Shown here: one piece after another, positions 23,366 through 32,400 of the stretch | How the letters are laid out: every line of letters begins with the position of its first letter | Position numbering within the stretch: position 1 is the stretch's first letter | From: an uncultured Cyclobacteriaceae bacterium | Lineage (GTDB): Bacteria > Bacteroidota > Bacteroidia > Cytophagales > Cyclobacteriaceae | Length of the DNA stretch: 48,277 bases | Reading direction: 5' to 3' | Assembly (NCBI GenBank): GCA_937958005.1 | Contig: CALGOB010000131.1 | Location: forward strand, 1 to 48,277 | The notes under the pieces: generated by a model | Databases searched by the model: none | Told to the model about the DNA's origin: nothing | The model's input: the letters and a program-made list of their open reading frames with translations, nothing else | Program-made: the position numbers and the translations under genes

Positions 23366-24958
23366 ATGTCAAAAAATAAATTATCTATTTTTTCGAATTT
23401 AGCATCAGATTTACCTGCTGGTCTTGTGGTATTTTTAGTAGCACTCCCACTTTGCTTAGGCATTGCCCTCGCATCAGAAGCGCCTCCTATTGCCGGTATA
23501 ATTGCTGGGATAATCGGTGGGATAGTCATTGGCTTCGTGAGTGGTTCCCACTTATCTGTTAGTGGACCTGCTGCAGGTCTTGCTACCATAGTTGCTAGTG
23601 CAATTACAGACTTAGGTAGTTTTGAAGAATTTATACTGTCGGTTGCTATTGCAGGTGTCCTCCAATTTGTATTTGGAATTGTAAGGTTAGGTATTATAGG
23701 CCATTACTTCCCTTCGGCTGTTATCAAAGGGATGCTTGCTGGTATTGGGCTAACACTAGTTTTAAAACAAATCCCGCATGCCTTGGGCTATGATGAGGAT
23801 TTTGAAGGGGAACTTTCTTTTTTTCAACATGATGGTGAAAATACATTCAGTGAAATATTAAAAGCGATCAATAATCTATTGAATAATGCCGCAGGAGCTT
23901 ATGGTGCTATTTTAATAGCGGTAATTTCTCTGGTTATTTTAGTTTTCTGGCAAAGTAATTTCATGACTAAAATGAAATGGACAAAAATTGTTCCCGGGGC
24001 TTTGATTGTTGTGCTGTTAGGAGTATTCATAAATAACGTACTTTATCCAGGTCAACTTTCATTATTTTTGTCTGGAAATCATCTGGTAAAAATAGATATT
24101 ATTAACAATGCAAGTGAAATATCATCCTTTTTGACATTTCCTGATTTTTCTCAAATAGGAAATAGTCAAGTTTGGATTACCGCCATTACCATTGCTATTG
24201 TAGCCAGTTTAGTATCCTTACTTAGTTTAGATGCCGTAGACAAATTAGATCCATATAAAAGAATTGCGCCACCCAATAGAGAATTAATAGCTCAAGGAAT
24301 TGGAAATTTCATTTCAGGAATGATAGGAGGACTACCCATTACTGCTGTAATTATCAGAAGTTCTGCCAATGTAAACTCAGGTGCAAAAACTAAAGTATCT
24401 GCAATTGTTCATGGTTTCTTATTGTTGTTTAGTGTACTGTTTCTAGCTCGTTATCTGAATTTTATTCCTAAAGCTTCATTAGCTGCAATTCTCTTATTAG
24501 TGGGTTTTAAGTTAATGAGACCTTCTCTTATTAAATCAATGTGGGATAAGGGGTGGTCACAGTTCGTCCCGTTTATTGTTACCATCACTGCTATCATGGC
24601 AACAGATATACTAAGAGGGATTATCGTGGGTATTATTGTTGGCGTTTTTTATGTATTCAGGACAAACGTCCGAAAAGCAGTTGATGTAGAGAAAAAAGAT
24701 GATTCTAATTACATATTGAAAATTAAAAAAGATGCCTCATTCATAAATAAAGCTAGTATAAGAAATAAACTAGGTACTATTCCAGATGGGGCACATGTAA
24801 CTTTTGATTTAACAAAAGCTGATTTCATTGATCATGATGTAGTAGAAACATTGGAAGACTTTAAGTTTACGGCGAAACTGAGAGGAATATCATATGATTT
24901 TATAGGTGCTGATGATATAGAAATATCTGGAGGCATGTCGCATAAACTAACAAGTTGA
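23366..24958 (+). CDS. SulP family inorganic anion transporter
   Basis: A 530-residue inner-membrane transporter of the SulP/SLC26 family. It has the 14-helix core with the conserved first-helix region (DLPAGLVVFLVALPLCLGIA), GLATIVASAI after the SVSGPAAG motif, and IGGLPITAVIIRSSANVNSGA in the core domain. A C-terminal STAS-like domain lies at about 440-525 (VTFDLTKADFIDHDVVETLE). Family members carry sulfate, bicarbonate, chloride or C4-dicarboxylates, usually by Na+ or H+ coupling. No carbonic anhydrase or sulfate-assimilation gene is adjacent, so the substrate stays open; the first-helix type resembles bicarbonate transporters. The ATG at 23366 is sound. Confidence 0.93.
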   Translation: MSKNKLSIFSNLASDLPAGLVVFLVALPLCLGIALASEAPPIAGIIAGIIGGIVIGFVSGSHLSVSGPAAGLATIVASAITDLGSFEEFILSVAIAGVLQFVFGIVRLGIIGHYFPSAVIKGMLAGIGLTLVLKQIPHALGYDEDFEGELSFFQHDGENTFSEILKAINNLLNNAAGAYGAILIAVISLVILVFWQSNFMTKMKWTKIVPGALIVVLLGVFINNVLYPGQLSLFLSGNHLVKIDIINNASEISSFLTFPDFSQIGNSQVWITAITIAIVASLVSLLSLDAVDKLDPYKRIAPPNRELIAQGIGNFISGMIGGLPITAVIIRSSANVNSGAKTKVSAIVHGFLLLFSVLFLARYLNFIPKASLAAILLLVGFKLMRPSLIKSMWDKGWSQFVPFIVTITAIMATDILRGIIVGIIVGVFYVFRTNVRKAVDVEKKDDSNYILKIKKDASFINKASIRNKLGTIPDGAHVTFDLTKADFIDHDVVETLEDFKFTAKLRGISYDFIGADDIEISGGMSHKLTS

Positions 24959-25012
24959 TTGTTGTAGTGCAATATGTTTATACATATTTCGTATAATATT
25001 GATAACAACAAT
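24958..25012. terminator. Three-part stem-loop after the SulP gene
   Basis: Nested arms ATTGTTGT/ACAACAAT (24958-24965 with 25005-25012), CAATAT/ATATTG (24970-24975 with 24996-25001) and TATAC/GTATA (24979-24983 with 24991-24995) form one long interrupted hairpin starting at the stop codon. There is no T-run, so it could be a 3'-end stabiliser or processing site between SulP and the small lipoprotein. Confidence 0.6.
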
Positions 25013-25027
25013 GCTTAATTTTCCGGT

Positions 25028-25228
25028 ATGAAATTTCTATCTTCAGGCGTGTTTTTAAGGATACTTGTACTTATGCTTCTAGTTTTGTGTAGTGATCTTC
25101 TATCTGGTTGTCAGCAAAGATCACATTCAGTAAAGACGGTACAGCCTATTCGAAGAAAGAGGCCTTTTAACCCTAAAAAAGATAAATATAGAAAAAGGGT
25201 AAAGACTGTTAAAAAAAGATATAACTAA
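25028..25228 (+). CDS. Small basic lipoprotein (66 aa)
   Basis: A 66-residue predicted lipoprotein. The signal is MKFLSSGVFLRILVLMLLVL... with lipobox LSGC (Cys28). The mature 38 residues are very basic (RRKRPFNPKKDKYRKRVKTV, KKRYN), which would bind negatively charged lipid, lipopolysaccharide or peptidoglycan. It lies 69 bp after the SulP stop and 11 bp before the gamma-glutamyltransferase gene on the same strand, so it is probably co-transcribed with the latter. No family is recognised. Confidence 0.7.
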   Translation: MKFLSSGVFLRILVLMLLVLCSDLLSGCQQRSHSVKTVQPIRRKRPFNPKKDKYRKRVKTVKKRYN

Positions 25229-25239
25229 ACCTACATTTC

Positions 25240-26952
25240 ATGAAATATGTTGCCTTGTTATGCATCCTGTTTTTAGGCCTTGCATGTGAAAAAACCAGTA
25301 ATAATTCTCATACCGAGCACCAAGCAAAAAAGGAAAGAGGTAGCATAGGACAGTCAGCTATGGTAGCTTCAGCACATCCTTTAGCCTCACAAATAGGAAA
25401 AGACATACTTAAAAGCGGAGGAAATGCATTTGATGCTGCTATTGCCATGCAGTTTGCCCTTGCTGTTGTCTACCCTGTAGCAGGAAACATAGGAGGCGGG
25501 GGCTTTGCAGTTTTTAGAGAAGAGAACGGCAATGTTGGCTCTTTAGATTTTCGGGAAAAAGCACCTAAAAGCGCCCATAAAGATATGTATTTAGATGCTG
25601 ATGGAAATGTAATCCCTAAATTAAGTACAGAAGGCCATAAAGCAGCCGGGGTACCAGGTTCTGTAGATGGCATGTTTAAGTTACATGAAAAATATGGATC
25701 ATTTCCAATAGCAAAACTGATTCAACCAGCAATAGACTTGGCATCTAATGGTGTAATATTGTATGAACAAGACGCTGAAAATTACAATAAATACCAAGAG
25801 CTTTTTAAAAAGTATGATTTAGATAGCCATAATTATTTTATCAAAGAGACCTCTTGGCAAGCAGGAGATACGATTTATCACAAAGAATTAGCAGGAACTT
25901 TAAGTTTCATCCGAGATAAAGGCAGAGACGGTTTTTATAAGGGAGTAGTAGCCAATCAAATATTGGCCGAGATGAATAGAGGAAATGGAATTATTAGCCA
26001 AGATGACCTTGAAAGTTATCAAGCAAAATGGAGAGATGCCCTTACTGGCAGTTATAAAGGTTATAAAGTGATTTCTATGCCACCACCTAGTAGTGGAGGT
26101 ATTGCATTACTTCAGTTGTTACAAGGTGCCTCAAAGTATGACTTTGGTGAATTCGGACATAACAGTGCTAAAACCATTCATCTCATGACTGAGCTGGAAA
26201 GAAGGGTTTATGCCGACAGGGCTACTTTCTTGGGGGATCCTGACTATTATGAAGTTCCTGTAACCATGCTATTAAGTGATGAATATAATGACGAACGGTT
26301 TTCGAGTATAATTGCTGATAAAGCAACCCGTTCCGAAGAAATTAAAGAAGGTAAGGTTGATATTATAGAAAGTGTAGAGACCACCCATTTTTCTGTAGTA
26401 GATGATAAAGGAGGGGCTGTATCTATTACAACCACATTAAATGGTTATTTTGGAAACAAAGTAATGGTTAAAGGTGCGGGCTTTTTCTTAAATAATGAAA
26501 TGGATGATTTTAGTGCTAAACCAGGCGTACCCAATATGTTTGGCTTAGTTGGAGCAGAAGCTAATTCTATTCAGCCCGAAAAAAGAATGCTGAGTTCTAT
26601 GACTCCTACACTACTTGAAAAAGACGGCAAACTCGCAATGGTTGTAGGTACACCTGGAGGATCTACTATAATCACCTCTGTTTACCAAACAATACTAAAT
26701 GTTATAGATCATGACATGAGCATGCAAGAGGCTATTACTGCTCCTAGAGTTCATCATCAATGGCTACCTGATAGAATACTCTATGAAGGTGGAGGCCTAT
26801 CAGACGAAGTCATACAAAACTTGGAAGGGTATGGACAATCTATGGAAAAAAGAGGGGGAATTGGCCGAATGAATTGTATTTTAGTATTGCCGGATGGATC
26901 TCTTGAAGGTGCCTCAGACCCTAGAGGATATGGTCAAGCAATAGGGTACTAA
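25240..26952 (+). CDS. ggt: Gamma-glutamyltransferase (lipoprotein form)
   Basis: A 570-residue N-terminal-nucleophile hydrolase that transfers or hydrolyses the gamma-glutamyl group of glutathione and similar compounds in the periplasm. The lipoprotein signal is MKYVALLCILFLGLAC (Cys16). The large subunit has GGNAFDAAIAMQFALAVVYP, GNIGGGGFAVF and LDFREKAPKSAH. The autoprocessing site is Thr381 in ESVETTHFSVVDDKGGAVS, with TTLNGYFG following. The oxyanion/substrate region MLSSMTPTLL and GGSTIITSVYQTILNVIDH is intact. Length matches the family. It follows the small basic lipoprotein and ends at a strong terminator. Likely role: use of external glutathione as an amino-acid or sulfur source. Confidence 0.95.
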   Translation: MKYVALLCILFLGLACEKTSNNSHTEHQAKKERGSIGQSAMVASAHPLASQIGKDILKSGGNAFDAAIAMQFALAVVYPVAGNIGGGGFAVFREENGNVGSLDFREKAPKSAHKDMYLDADGNVIPKLSTEGHKAAGVPGSVDGMFKLHEKYGSFPIAKLIQPAIDLASNGVILYEQDAENYNKYQELFKKYDLDSHNYFIKETSWQAGDTIYHKELAGTLSFIRDKGRDGFYKGVVANQILAEMNRGNGIISQDDLESYQAKWRDALTGSYKGYKVISMPPPSSGGIALLQLLQGASKYDFGEFGHNSAKTIHLMTELERRVYADRATFLGDPDYYEVPVTMLLSDEYNDERFSSIIADKATRSEEIKEGKVDIIESVETTHFSVVDDKGGAVSITTTLNGYFGNKVMVKGAGFFLNNEMDDFSAKPGVPNMFGLVGAEANSIQPEKRMLSSMTPTLLEKDGKLAMVVGTPGGSTIITSVYQTILNVIDHDMSMQEAITAPRVHHQWLPDRILYEGGGLSDEVIQNLEGYGQSMEKRGGIGRMNCILVLPDGSLEGASDPRGYGQAIGY

Positions 26953-26971
26953 CAATCATTATTTCTAACTT

Positions 26972-27011
26972 AAAAAAAGTAGAGTACCCTTCTAGATATT
27001 CTACTTTTTTT
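26972..27011. terminator. Rho-independent terminator after ggt
   Basis: AAAAAAAGTAGA (26972-26983) pairs perfectly with TCTACTTTTTTT (27000-27011), with a 16-base loop; the T-run is part of the arm. The A-run on the left makes it potentially bidirectional. Confidence 0.8.
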
Positions 27012-27555
27012 ATTCTGCTAGCGAGCATCTCTGTTTTAGCCAGAATAATTTGGGGTGCCGGGTCAGAGAGATAATTATCAGAAAAGCTAAACGGTTGGCC
27101 ATCAACGTAATCGATTCCGTGGAGTAAAATTGATATTACTCAAATTTTGGCTATGTCAATTCTTAAGTTTTTCATCATAAAACTTAGTAGATCAATTGCT
27201 TACTAAGCGAGGTCATGGTTTATCATAAATAACACGAATAAGGATAATATTCATAGGCTTTGACATGACTGCTAGTAACAAGTAAGCTCCTTTTTGCTAC
27301 TTTGCCCAAGTATAGAAATGCGGGCTAAAATTGAAGGCTGTTTTAGTACTCTGAACTCGATTAATATTTTTTTCAATTTCTAAGCTTTTAACTCACATAT
27401 TTGGCTCATTTACAAGCTTTTGCCTGGCGATCTCTTCAATCGCTCCGAGAGCGATTTCAAACAGCAAGAACTGTTATCCCAGCTCCACTGCGTCAAAAAA
27501 TCTTTCAAGACTGCTCTAAGTCCTCCTATACATACTTTTTAAAATTGAGCTCTGC
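27012..27555. other. Gap with repeat fragments, no gene
   Basis: This 544-bp gap has no convincing frame. It contains a degenerate fragment of the ~105-bp repeat at 27052-27079 (GGGGTGCCGGGTCAG ... ATAATTAT). A hairpin AATCGCTC-CGA-GAGCGATT lies at 27438-27456. A diverged copy of the second repeat family (see 17457) begins at 27500 and runs up to the stop of the next gene. Confidence 0.55.
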
Positions 27556-28032
27556 TTAATAATTCTTTTTTGTGAAAAATTGTATTTTTAGACCCATAAT
27601 CAAAGCAAACTCCATAAGCACTAAAAAAAAGAATAATCCAATATTAAAGTTTAAATTTCTATTGTCTCCCTCACTTATACCTACGTGATCAAGGTAATAT
27701 AGCATCACATTTTCACCTATCCTTTCTTTGTAATATGGAGTTCCGTCCAATTTTTTATTATTGGCTATTTCAGCTTCAGAAAAAACTTCATAAGTAATAC
27801 CATCAAAGTCTACAAAATAGTCTACTACGTGGGTAAAAGGCTCATCGCTATAATTTTTTCTATGCTTTAGTTTTACAGGTCGATAAAAGCTGCTGGTTAT
27901 TTGAAATTCTTTCTTTTTACCAAGAATATGAATACTCAAGTATTTAGTATTATGATATAACAAGGCTCCAAAAAGACATATTAACAAAGATACTGTTATG
28001 ATAATAGCCGTTTTATCTGTATTTGAAGACAT
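27556..28032 (-). CDS. Two-TM hypothetical protein, DUF3592-like layout
   Basis: A 158-residue protein with an N-terminal TM helix (TAIIITVSLLICLFGALLYH), an extracytoplasmic beta-rich middle (THVVDYFVDFDGITYEVFSE, GENVMLYYLDHVG) and a C-terminal TM helix (GLFFFLVLMEFALIMGL). The layout and the V-x-L-Y-Y-x-D motif resemble DUF3592 proteins, but the match is loose. It stands alone, 83 bp upstream of the OmpA/PD40 gene's 3' end on the same strand order. The stop codon lies in the end of a dispersed repeat copy. Function unknown. Confidence 0.65.
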   Translation of the reverse strand: MSSNTDKTAIIITVSLLICLFGALLYHNTKYLSIHILGKKKEFQITSSFYRPVKLKHRKNYSDEPFTHVVDYFVDFDGITYEVFSEAEIANNKKLDGTPYYKERIGENVMLYYLDHVGISEGDNRNLNFNIGLFFFLVLMEFALIMGLKIQFFTKKNY

Positions 28033-28115
28033 ATAATTTTTCTTATAATATTACTGATGTTTTATTTTTAGTCTTATTCCATTTTCACCAATTGAAGGTT
28101 TAATATCAATTTAGG

Positions 28116-29657
28116 TCAATTAGCAGTAATTCTAAACTCCACCCTTCTGTTTAGTTTTCTGGTCTCCTCATCAGAATTATCTGCAATTGGCTTAGTTCCT
28201 CCAAAACCTTTTCCATTAACCCTCGAACCTTTTATTCCGTGAGATACTAAATAAGATCTAACAGCATCTACTCTTTCTTGAGAGAGAATAATACTTAATT
28301 TGGCATTTCCAGTTCTGTCTGTATGACCCTCCAAGAAAATTTTAACTTTAGGGTTTTCCTTCATCATTCTGACTAGTAAATCTAATTGTGTCTCTGACCC
28401 TGAAAGAAATTCATCACTGGCTCTTTCAAACAAAATGTGATCCAGCTTAACCTTATTACCTACATTCAGAGGCTCTAGTTTTACTTGAAAGATACTGTCT
28501 TCTGACAATGAAGCAATATCCACAGAAAAATCAACAGGTAAATACCCCACTTTATCTACTACTATTTCAATGAATTCATCGTCCTCAACAATTAGGCTGA
28601 ATTCACCAAATACAGAAGCATTCAATTCACTGCTTTGCCTGGTCTTTTTCTGATTAAAGACCAAATTTGCATCTAATGGCCTACCTGATTTAGCGTCAGT
28701 TACTTTCCCCTTGAAATTGTATTCATTAACAGCCAATCTCATAGTAACCTTTTTAGCTAAAGTATCCTGTTGAACTTTTACTTGTTTAATATCTCCATAT
28801 CCATCACTATTCCTTGTAGAAGTAAAGAAACCATATTCACTATTGGGTAAGTAATGAAAATCAAAATCTGATCCTTGGCTATTAACAAAATCATTTAACA
28901 GAACAGGTTTCTCCCATTTTTTCCATCCATTTCCTCTTCTTTTACTTACCCATATATCAAAACTGCCAATACCTGGATGGCCGTTAGAAGAAAAAATCAA
29001 ATAATCTTTATTCGTAGATAGGTATCCTGTTAATTCCTGAAATGGTGTATTGATCGTATTTCCAAGGTTTTTCAACTCTCCCCATTTTCCACTTCTCTGT
29101 AATTCACTTACATACAAATCCTCTACCCCATAAGAACCGAATGATTGAAGTGAAAGTATTAAAGTGGTTCCATCTGAAGAAACAGACCCATTGATATAAT
29201 TTGACTTTTTGACAAAATAGGGAATATCTAAGTTGATAGGTTTCTGCCATTTTCCATTTCTAAACTCACTGATAGAAATTCCTTTTGGCGCAAACTGTGC
29301 CTTATCTCCATATTGCTCGGCCAACACCATGTATTTTCCTTGGTTTAAAAAACCAATAATAGTATTGATTCCCTTATTGTTAATTTGAGAGCCCACATTT
29401 ACAGGTGGCTTCCAATAACCCAAACTATCTATCTGGCTATACCAAATATCTCCTTGATCTATAGTTCCACCCATATTTGATGGGTCATTACACCTTACAA
29501 AATAAAGTTGATTGCCGTTTGGATGTAAAATAGGTGACTTCTCATAATACTTGGAATTAATAGCATCTGTAAAAGGAAGTGCAGGGGAGTAAACATCAAA
29601 TTGCGCATTAGCATAAAATGAGCATAAAATGAGCAATAATGAGTATAAAAATTTCAT
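28116..29657 (-). CDS. OmpA family protein with PD40 repeats
   Basis: A 513-residue exported protein. The signal peptide is MKFLYSLLLILCSFYANAQ. PD40/WD40-like beta-propeller repeats run from about 35 to 295 (HPNGNQLYFVRC, SSDGTTLILSL, FSSNGHPGIGSFDIWVSKR, GFFTSTRNSDGYGDI). A carboxypeptidase-regulatory-like domain lies at about 310-395 (FKGKVTDAKSGRPLDANLVF). A C-terminal OmpA peptidoglycan-binding domain covers about 400-510 (IFLEGHTDRTGNAKLSIILS, QERVDAVRSYLVSHGI, RKLNRRVEFRI). This architecture is common in Bacteroidota, often linked to gliding or type IX secretion, as in PorE/SprE-like proteins. It anchors to peptidoglycan at the outer membrane. Single-gene unit. Confidence 0.92.
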   Translation of the reverse strand: MKFLYSLLLILCSFYANAQFDVYSPALPFTDAINSKYYEKSPILHPNGNQLYFVRCNDPSNMGGTIDQGDIWYSQIDSLGYWKPPVNVGSQINNKGINTIIGFLNQGKYMVLAEQYGDKAQFAPKGISISEFRNGKWQKPINLDIPYFVKKSNYINGSVSSDGTTLILSLQSFGSYGVEDLYVSELQRSGKWGELKNLGNTINTPFQELTGYLSTNKDYLIFSSNGHPGIGSFDIWVSKRRGNGWKKWEKPVLLNDFVNSQGSDFDFHYLPNSEYGFFTSTRNSDGYGDIKQVKVQQDTLAKKVTMRLAVNEYNFKGKVTDAKSGRPLDANLVFNQKKTRQSSELNASVFGEFSLIVEDDEFIEIVVDKVGYLPVDFSVDIASLSEDSIFQVKLEPLNVGNKVKLDHILFERASDEFLSGSETQLDLLVRMMKENPKVKIFLEGHTDRTGNAKLSIILSQERVDAVRSYLVSHGIKGSRVNGKGFGGTKPIADNSDEETRKLNRRVEFRITAN

Positions 29658-29829
29658 TATAGAAATATTTTGATATTTATGTAACTAAAAAAATTCACTT
29701 ATATTTTTAAACTACTAGAATAATTTTACTTTTATTAATATCAGGATTCATTAAGAGATATTACAAGCAGTGTATTAGTAATTTTTTTACATATTTGATA
29801 TTCTTTTATCGGTTTCTATTGTTGTAAAA

Positions 29830-30750
29830 CTAATAACCATTTTCGGGGTTTACTTCATTTAGCAGAAGCTCATTATTTGTCATTCTAATATAGTTTTTGT
29901 AGATCTGAGGCACTGCTGCATCTGGATTAGTAATACCAGCTATATGAGGCGTGATGGTGATCTTCTGATGATCCCAAAGTTTACTTGATTTATCAAGTGG
30001 TTCCTTCATAAATACATCCAACATAGCCCCAGTCAATATTCCTTCATCAATAGCTTCAACTATATCGTCTTCAATTTGCTGGTTCCCTCTTCCAACATTT
30101 ATGAAATAAGTAGGTTGTTTCAACTTATTAAATAATTGTTTTGAAAAAATACCTTTTGTTAAACCGGTCATAGGTAATACACCAATTAATACATTGATAT
30201 TTTGTAAAAATAGAGATTCATCTTCTTGCCCATATGTATTGATACCTTCCACTAATTTCTTACTCCTGCTAAAACCATGGACTTCAAACCCTAAGTTTCT
30301 TAAAGTCATCCCAATTTGACAACCCAAATAACCAAATCCATAAACCCCTATTTTTAAATCCCTCTCAGGAAAAGCAGCTTGATCCCATTGTTTGTTCTGC
30401 TGGTCAACAACATATTTATCCATTTTCCTATGATAATTCAATACAGCCATTGCCACATAGGTATTCATTGAAAAAGCCAACCTTTCACTCACCACTCTTG
30501 TAATGGGGACTTTGGGTAAATTATTGTCTTTCAAAATATGATCAACTCCTGCGCCCATTGAGCAGATAATCTTAAGGTTAATATATCTTTTTAACTCACC
30601 ATGAGGGTAAAGCCATACTACAGCGCAAGTTATTTTATCAGGATCTTCAATCTCTGGATAAACTTCAACTTTTAATGATGAATCAAGTTTTTTTAACTGA
30701 TCCACCCAAATAGAAGTATCTCTGGTAGGTGCTATAATCGCAATACTCAT
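29830..30750 (-). CDS. D-2-hydroxyacid dehydrogenase (GhrA-like)
   Basis: A 306-residue NAD(P)-dependent reductase of the glyoxylate/hydroxypyruvate reductase A type. The N-terminal substrate domain has ICSMGAGVDHIL. The Rossmann motif is KIGVYGFGYLGCQIG. The catalytic residues are present: Arg in FINVGRGNQQIEDD, Glu in DVFMKEPLD, and His in TITPHIAGITNP. Length agrees with GhrA, which lacks the longer tail of other members. Its start overlaps the stop of the DNA glycosylase gene by 4 bp (30747-30750), so both are on one message. No substrate-specific residues can be assigned by eye. Confidence 0.93.
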   Translation of the reverse strand: MSIAIIAPTRDTSIWVDQLKKLDSSLKVEVYPEIEDPDKITCAVVWLYPHGELKRYINLKIICSMGAGVDHILKDNNLPKVPITRVVSERLAFSMNTYVAMAVLNYHRKMDKYVVDQQNKQWDQAAFPERDLKIGVYGFGYLGCQIGMTLRNLGFEVHGFSRSKKLVEGINTYGQEDESLFLQNINVLIGVLPMTGLTKGIFSKQLFNKLKQPTYFINVGRGNQQIEDDIVEAIDEGILTGAMLDVFMKEPLDKSSKLWDHQKITITPHIAGITNPDAAVPQIYKNYIRMTNNELLLNEVNPENGY

Positions 30751-31352
30751 AATCCAAAATTTCTTTTACTTACCCATTTATTTCCTTTCATAATAAACCT
30801 CCATGGTAGATCTTTATCCCTTCCAGCATAATCAACCCCTACCCTTTTGCGAGCCTCTACTTCAAATATTTTTCCTTCATTTTCTTCTATCCAAATGACA
30901 TTCCCAGATAAGTCCGTACCATAATGCATTAAATCTATTCCCATTGCTTTGCATAAATTACCTGGACCAGAAGTCAGCGCTACTTTATTAGATTTTATAT
31001 TTCTCCTTATCTCCATGTAATTAACACCCGCTAAGGGTTCAATCGCCCTAATCAATACAGCATCTGCTAAGTTAGCCATATTCGTTACTATGTTGAACAT
31101 TTTATGTATGCCGTAACAAATATATACATAAGTCATTCCACCTTCTCCGAACATTATTTGAGTCCTTTTAGTATTCTTATTTAAATAAGCATGACAGGCT
31201 TTATCTGTTCTGCCATTGTAAGCTTCAGTCTCAACGATGATTCCACCGCAAACTTGCCCATTAATATTTGAATAGAGTTTCTTTCCTACTAATTCTTTCG
31301 CAATTTGTACGACATCCTCTCGTAAGTAAAAATTTTTATTGAGTTTTCTCAC
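30747..31352 (-). CDS. mpg: 3-methyladenine DNA glycosylase (AAG/MPG family)
   Basis: A 201-residue base-excision repair enzyme that removes alkylated purines such as 3-methyladenine and hypoxanthine. Family motifs are LVGKKLYSN, the catalytic Glu in GIIVETEAYNG, then DKACHAYLNKNTKRTQIMFG, GGMTYVYICYGIHKMFNIV and LTSGPGNLCKAMGI. Length matches bacterial AAG proteins. The start is GTG at 31352: an ATG just upstream is followed at once by a stop, and no later Met is suitable. The gene is divergent from the DUF2911 gene with only 55 bp between, and its end overlaps the dehydrogenase gene by 4 bp. Confidence 0.95.
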   Translation of the reverse strand: MRKLNKNFYLREDVVQIAKELVGKKLYSNINGQVCGGIIVETEAYNGRTDKACHAYLNKNTKRTQIMFGEGGMTYVYICYGIHKMFNIVTNMANLADAVLIRAIEPLAGVNYMEIRRNIKSNKVALTSGPGNLCKAMGIDLMHYGTDLSGNVIWIEENEGKIFEVEARKRVGVDYAGRDKDLPWRFIMKGNKWVSKRNFGL

Positions 31353-31407
31353 TATTGCATTAAGTTTGAGCAGAATTAATCTTTGATATACAAAACAAAT
31401 CTAAGAA

Positions 31408-32280
31408 ATGATGTTAAAATTTAAACAATCCAAATTAGTTGTATTGTTCCTTTTTTTACTAGTGACAGGAAGCGCCTATAGCCAACGCATAGAAACACCT
31501 GCACCAAGCCCTTCTGCTAAGTTAACTCAGACAGTTGGTTTGGTTGATGTAACTGTTGATTATTCTCGTCCTGGTAAAAAAGGAAGAGACATTTTCGGTG
31601 CCTTGGTCCCATTTGGACAAATCTGGAGAACAGGAGCTAATGCTGCCACTAAAATCACTTTTAGCGATGATGTGAAGCTAGAAGGAAAAGAAGTAAAAGC
31701 TGGAACGTATGCCATCTACTCTATGCCAGGTAAAAGTAGCTGGACAATTATGATTTACAAGGATCTATCTATTGGTGGTAATGTAGCCGCCTATGATAAA
31801 TCAAATGAATTGACAAGATTTACTGTAAATCCAATGAATAATAGCTGGGCGGTTGAATCATTCACTATTGACATCAATGATATGACTGATAAAAGTGCTA
31901 CAATTAAATTAATGTGGGATAAGACTATTGTTCCTATTAAAATCACTGTAGATACTGATGCCAGTGTTATCGGACAAATAGAAAGATTTGCGGAGAATCC
32001 AGAAGCTGCATTAGCTGGGAATTACTTCTCTTCTGCTTCTTATTATTTAGGCATTAAAAAAGATTTAGACAAAGCATTGGTATGGATTGATAAAGCTGTT
32101 CAAATCAGGCCAGAAGCGTTTTGGATGATCAGGACTAAATCATTGATTCAAGCAGAACTAGGAAAATACAAAGAAGCTATTAAAACTGCTGAGCAAAGTA
32201 AAAAAGTAGCCCAAGCAGCTAACAATTCTGATTACGTAAGATTGAATAATAATTCAATTGCTGAGTGGAAAAAGAAATAA
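31408..32280 (+). CDS. DUF2911 protein with C-terminal TPR-like helices
   Basis: A 290-residue exported protein. Signal peptide MMLKFKQSKLVVLFLFLLVT..., cleaved near SAYSQ. The DUF2911 beta-sandwich spans about 25-190 with its motifs PSPSAKLTQTVG, VTVDYSRPGKKGRDIFG, IWRTGANAATKITFSDDV and AGTYAIYSMPG. A helical tail at about 195-290 has TPR-like pairs (DKALVWIDKAVQIRPEAFW, KYKEAIKTAEQSKKVAQAA). Common in Bacteroidota; function unknown, probably periplasmic. It is followed by dispersed repeat copy 4 and two terminator-like hairpins. Confidence 0.9.
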   Translation: MMLKFKQSKLVVLFLFLLVTGSAYSQRIETPAPSPSAKLTQTVGLVDVTVDYSRPGKKGRDIFGALVPFGQIWRTGANAATKITFSDDVKLEGKEVKAGTYAIYSMPGKSSWTIMIYKDLSIGGNVAAYDKSNELTRFTVNPMNNSWAVESFTIDINDMTDKSATIKLMWDKTIVPIKITVDTDASVIGQIERFAENPEAALAGNYFSSASYYLGIKKDLDKALVWIDKAVQIRPEAFWMIRTKSLIQAELGKYKEAIKTAEQSKKVAQAANNSDYVRLNNNSIAEWKKK

Positions 32281-32294
32281 TTGTTCATTTAACC

Positions 32295-32399
32295 AATGAA
32301 CCAACCCTAACCCAGAGCCTCTGCTGAGAAAGCTACGGGCTCGCAGAAGAGTGGAGATGCTCGACCAGTGGAATATTAATATCCCTTAGGGATTAAAAT
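32295..32399 (+). repeat. Dispersed ~105-bp repeat, copy 4
   Basis: Starts AATGAACCAACCCTAACCCA and ends GATGCTCGACCAGTGGAATA then TTAATATCCCTTAGGGATTA. The middle differs from copies 1 and 2 and resembles copy 3 (CTCGCAGAAGAGTGG). It begins 14 bp after the DUF2911 stop and runs straight into a terminator hairpin. Confidence 0.85.
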
Positions 32400-32400
32400 G

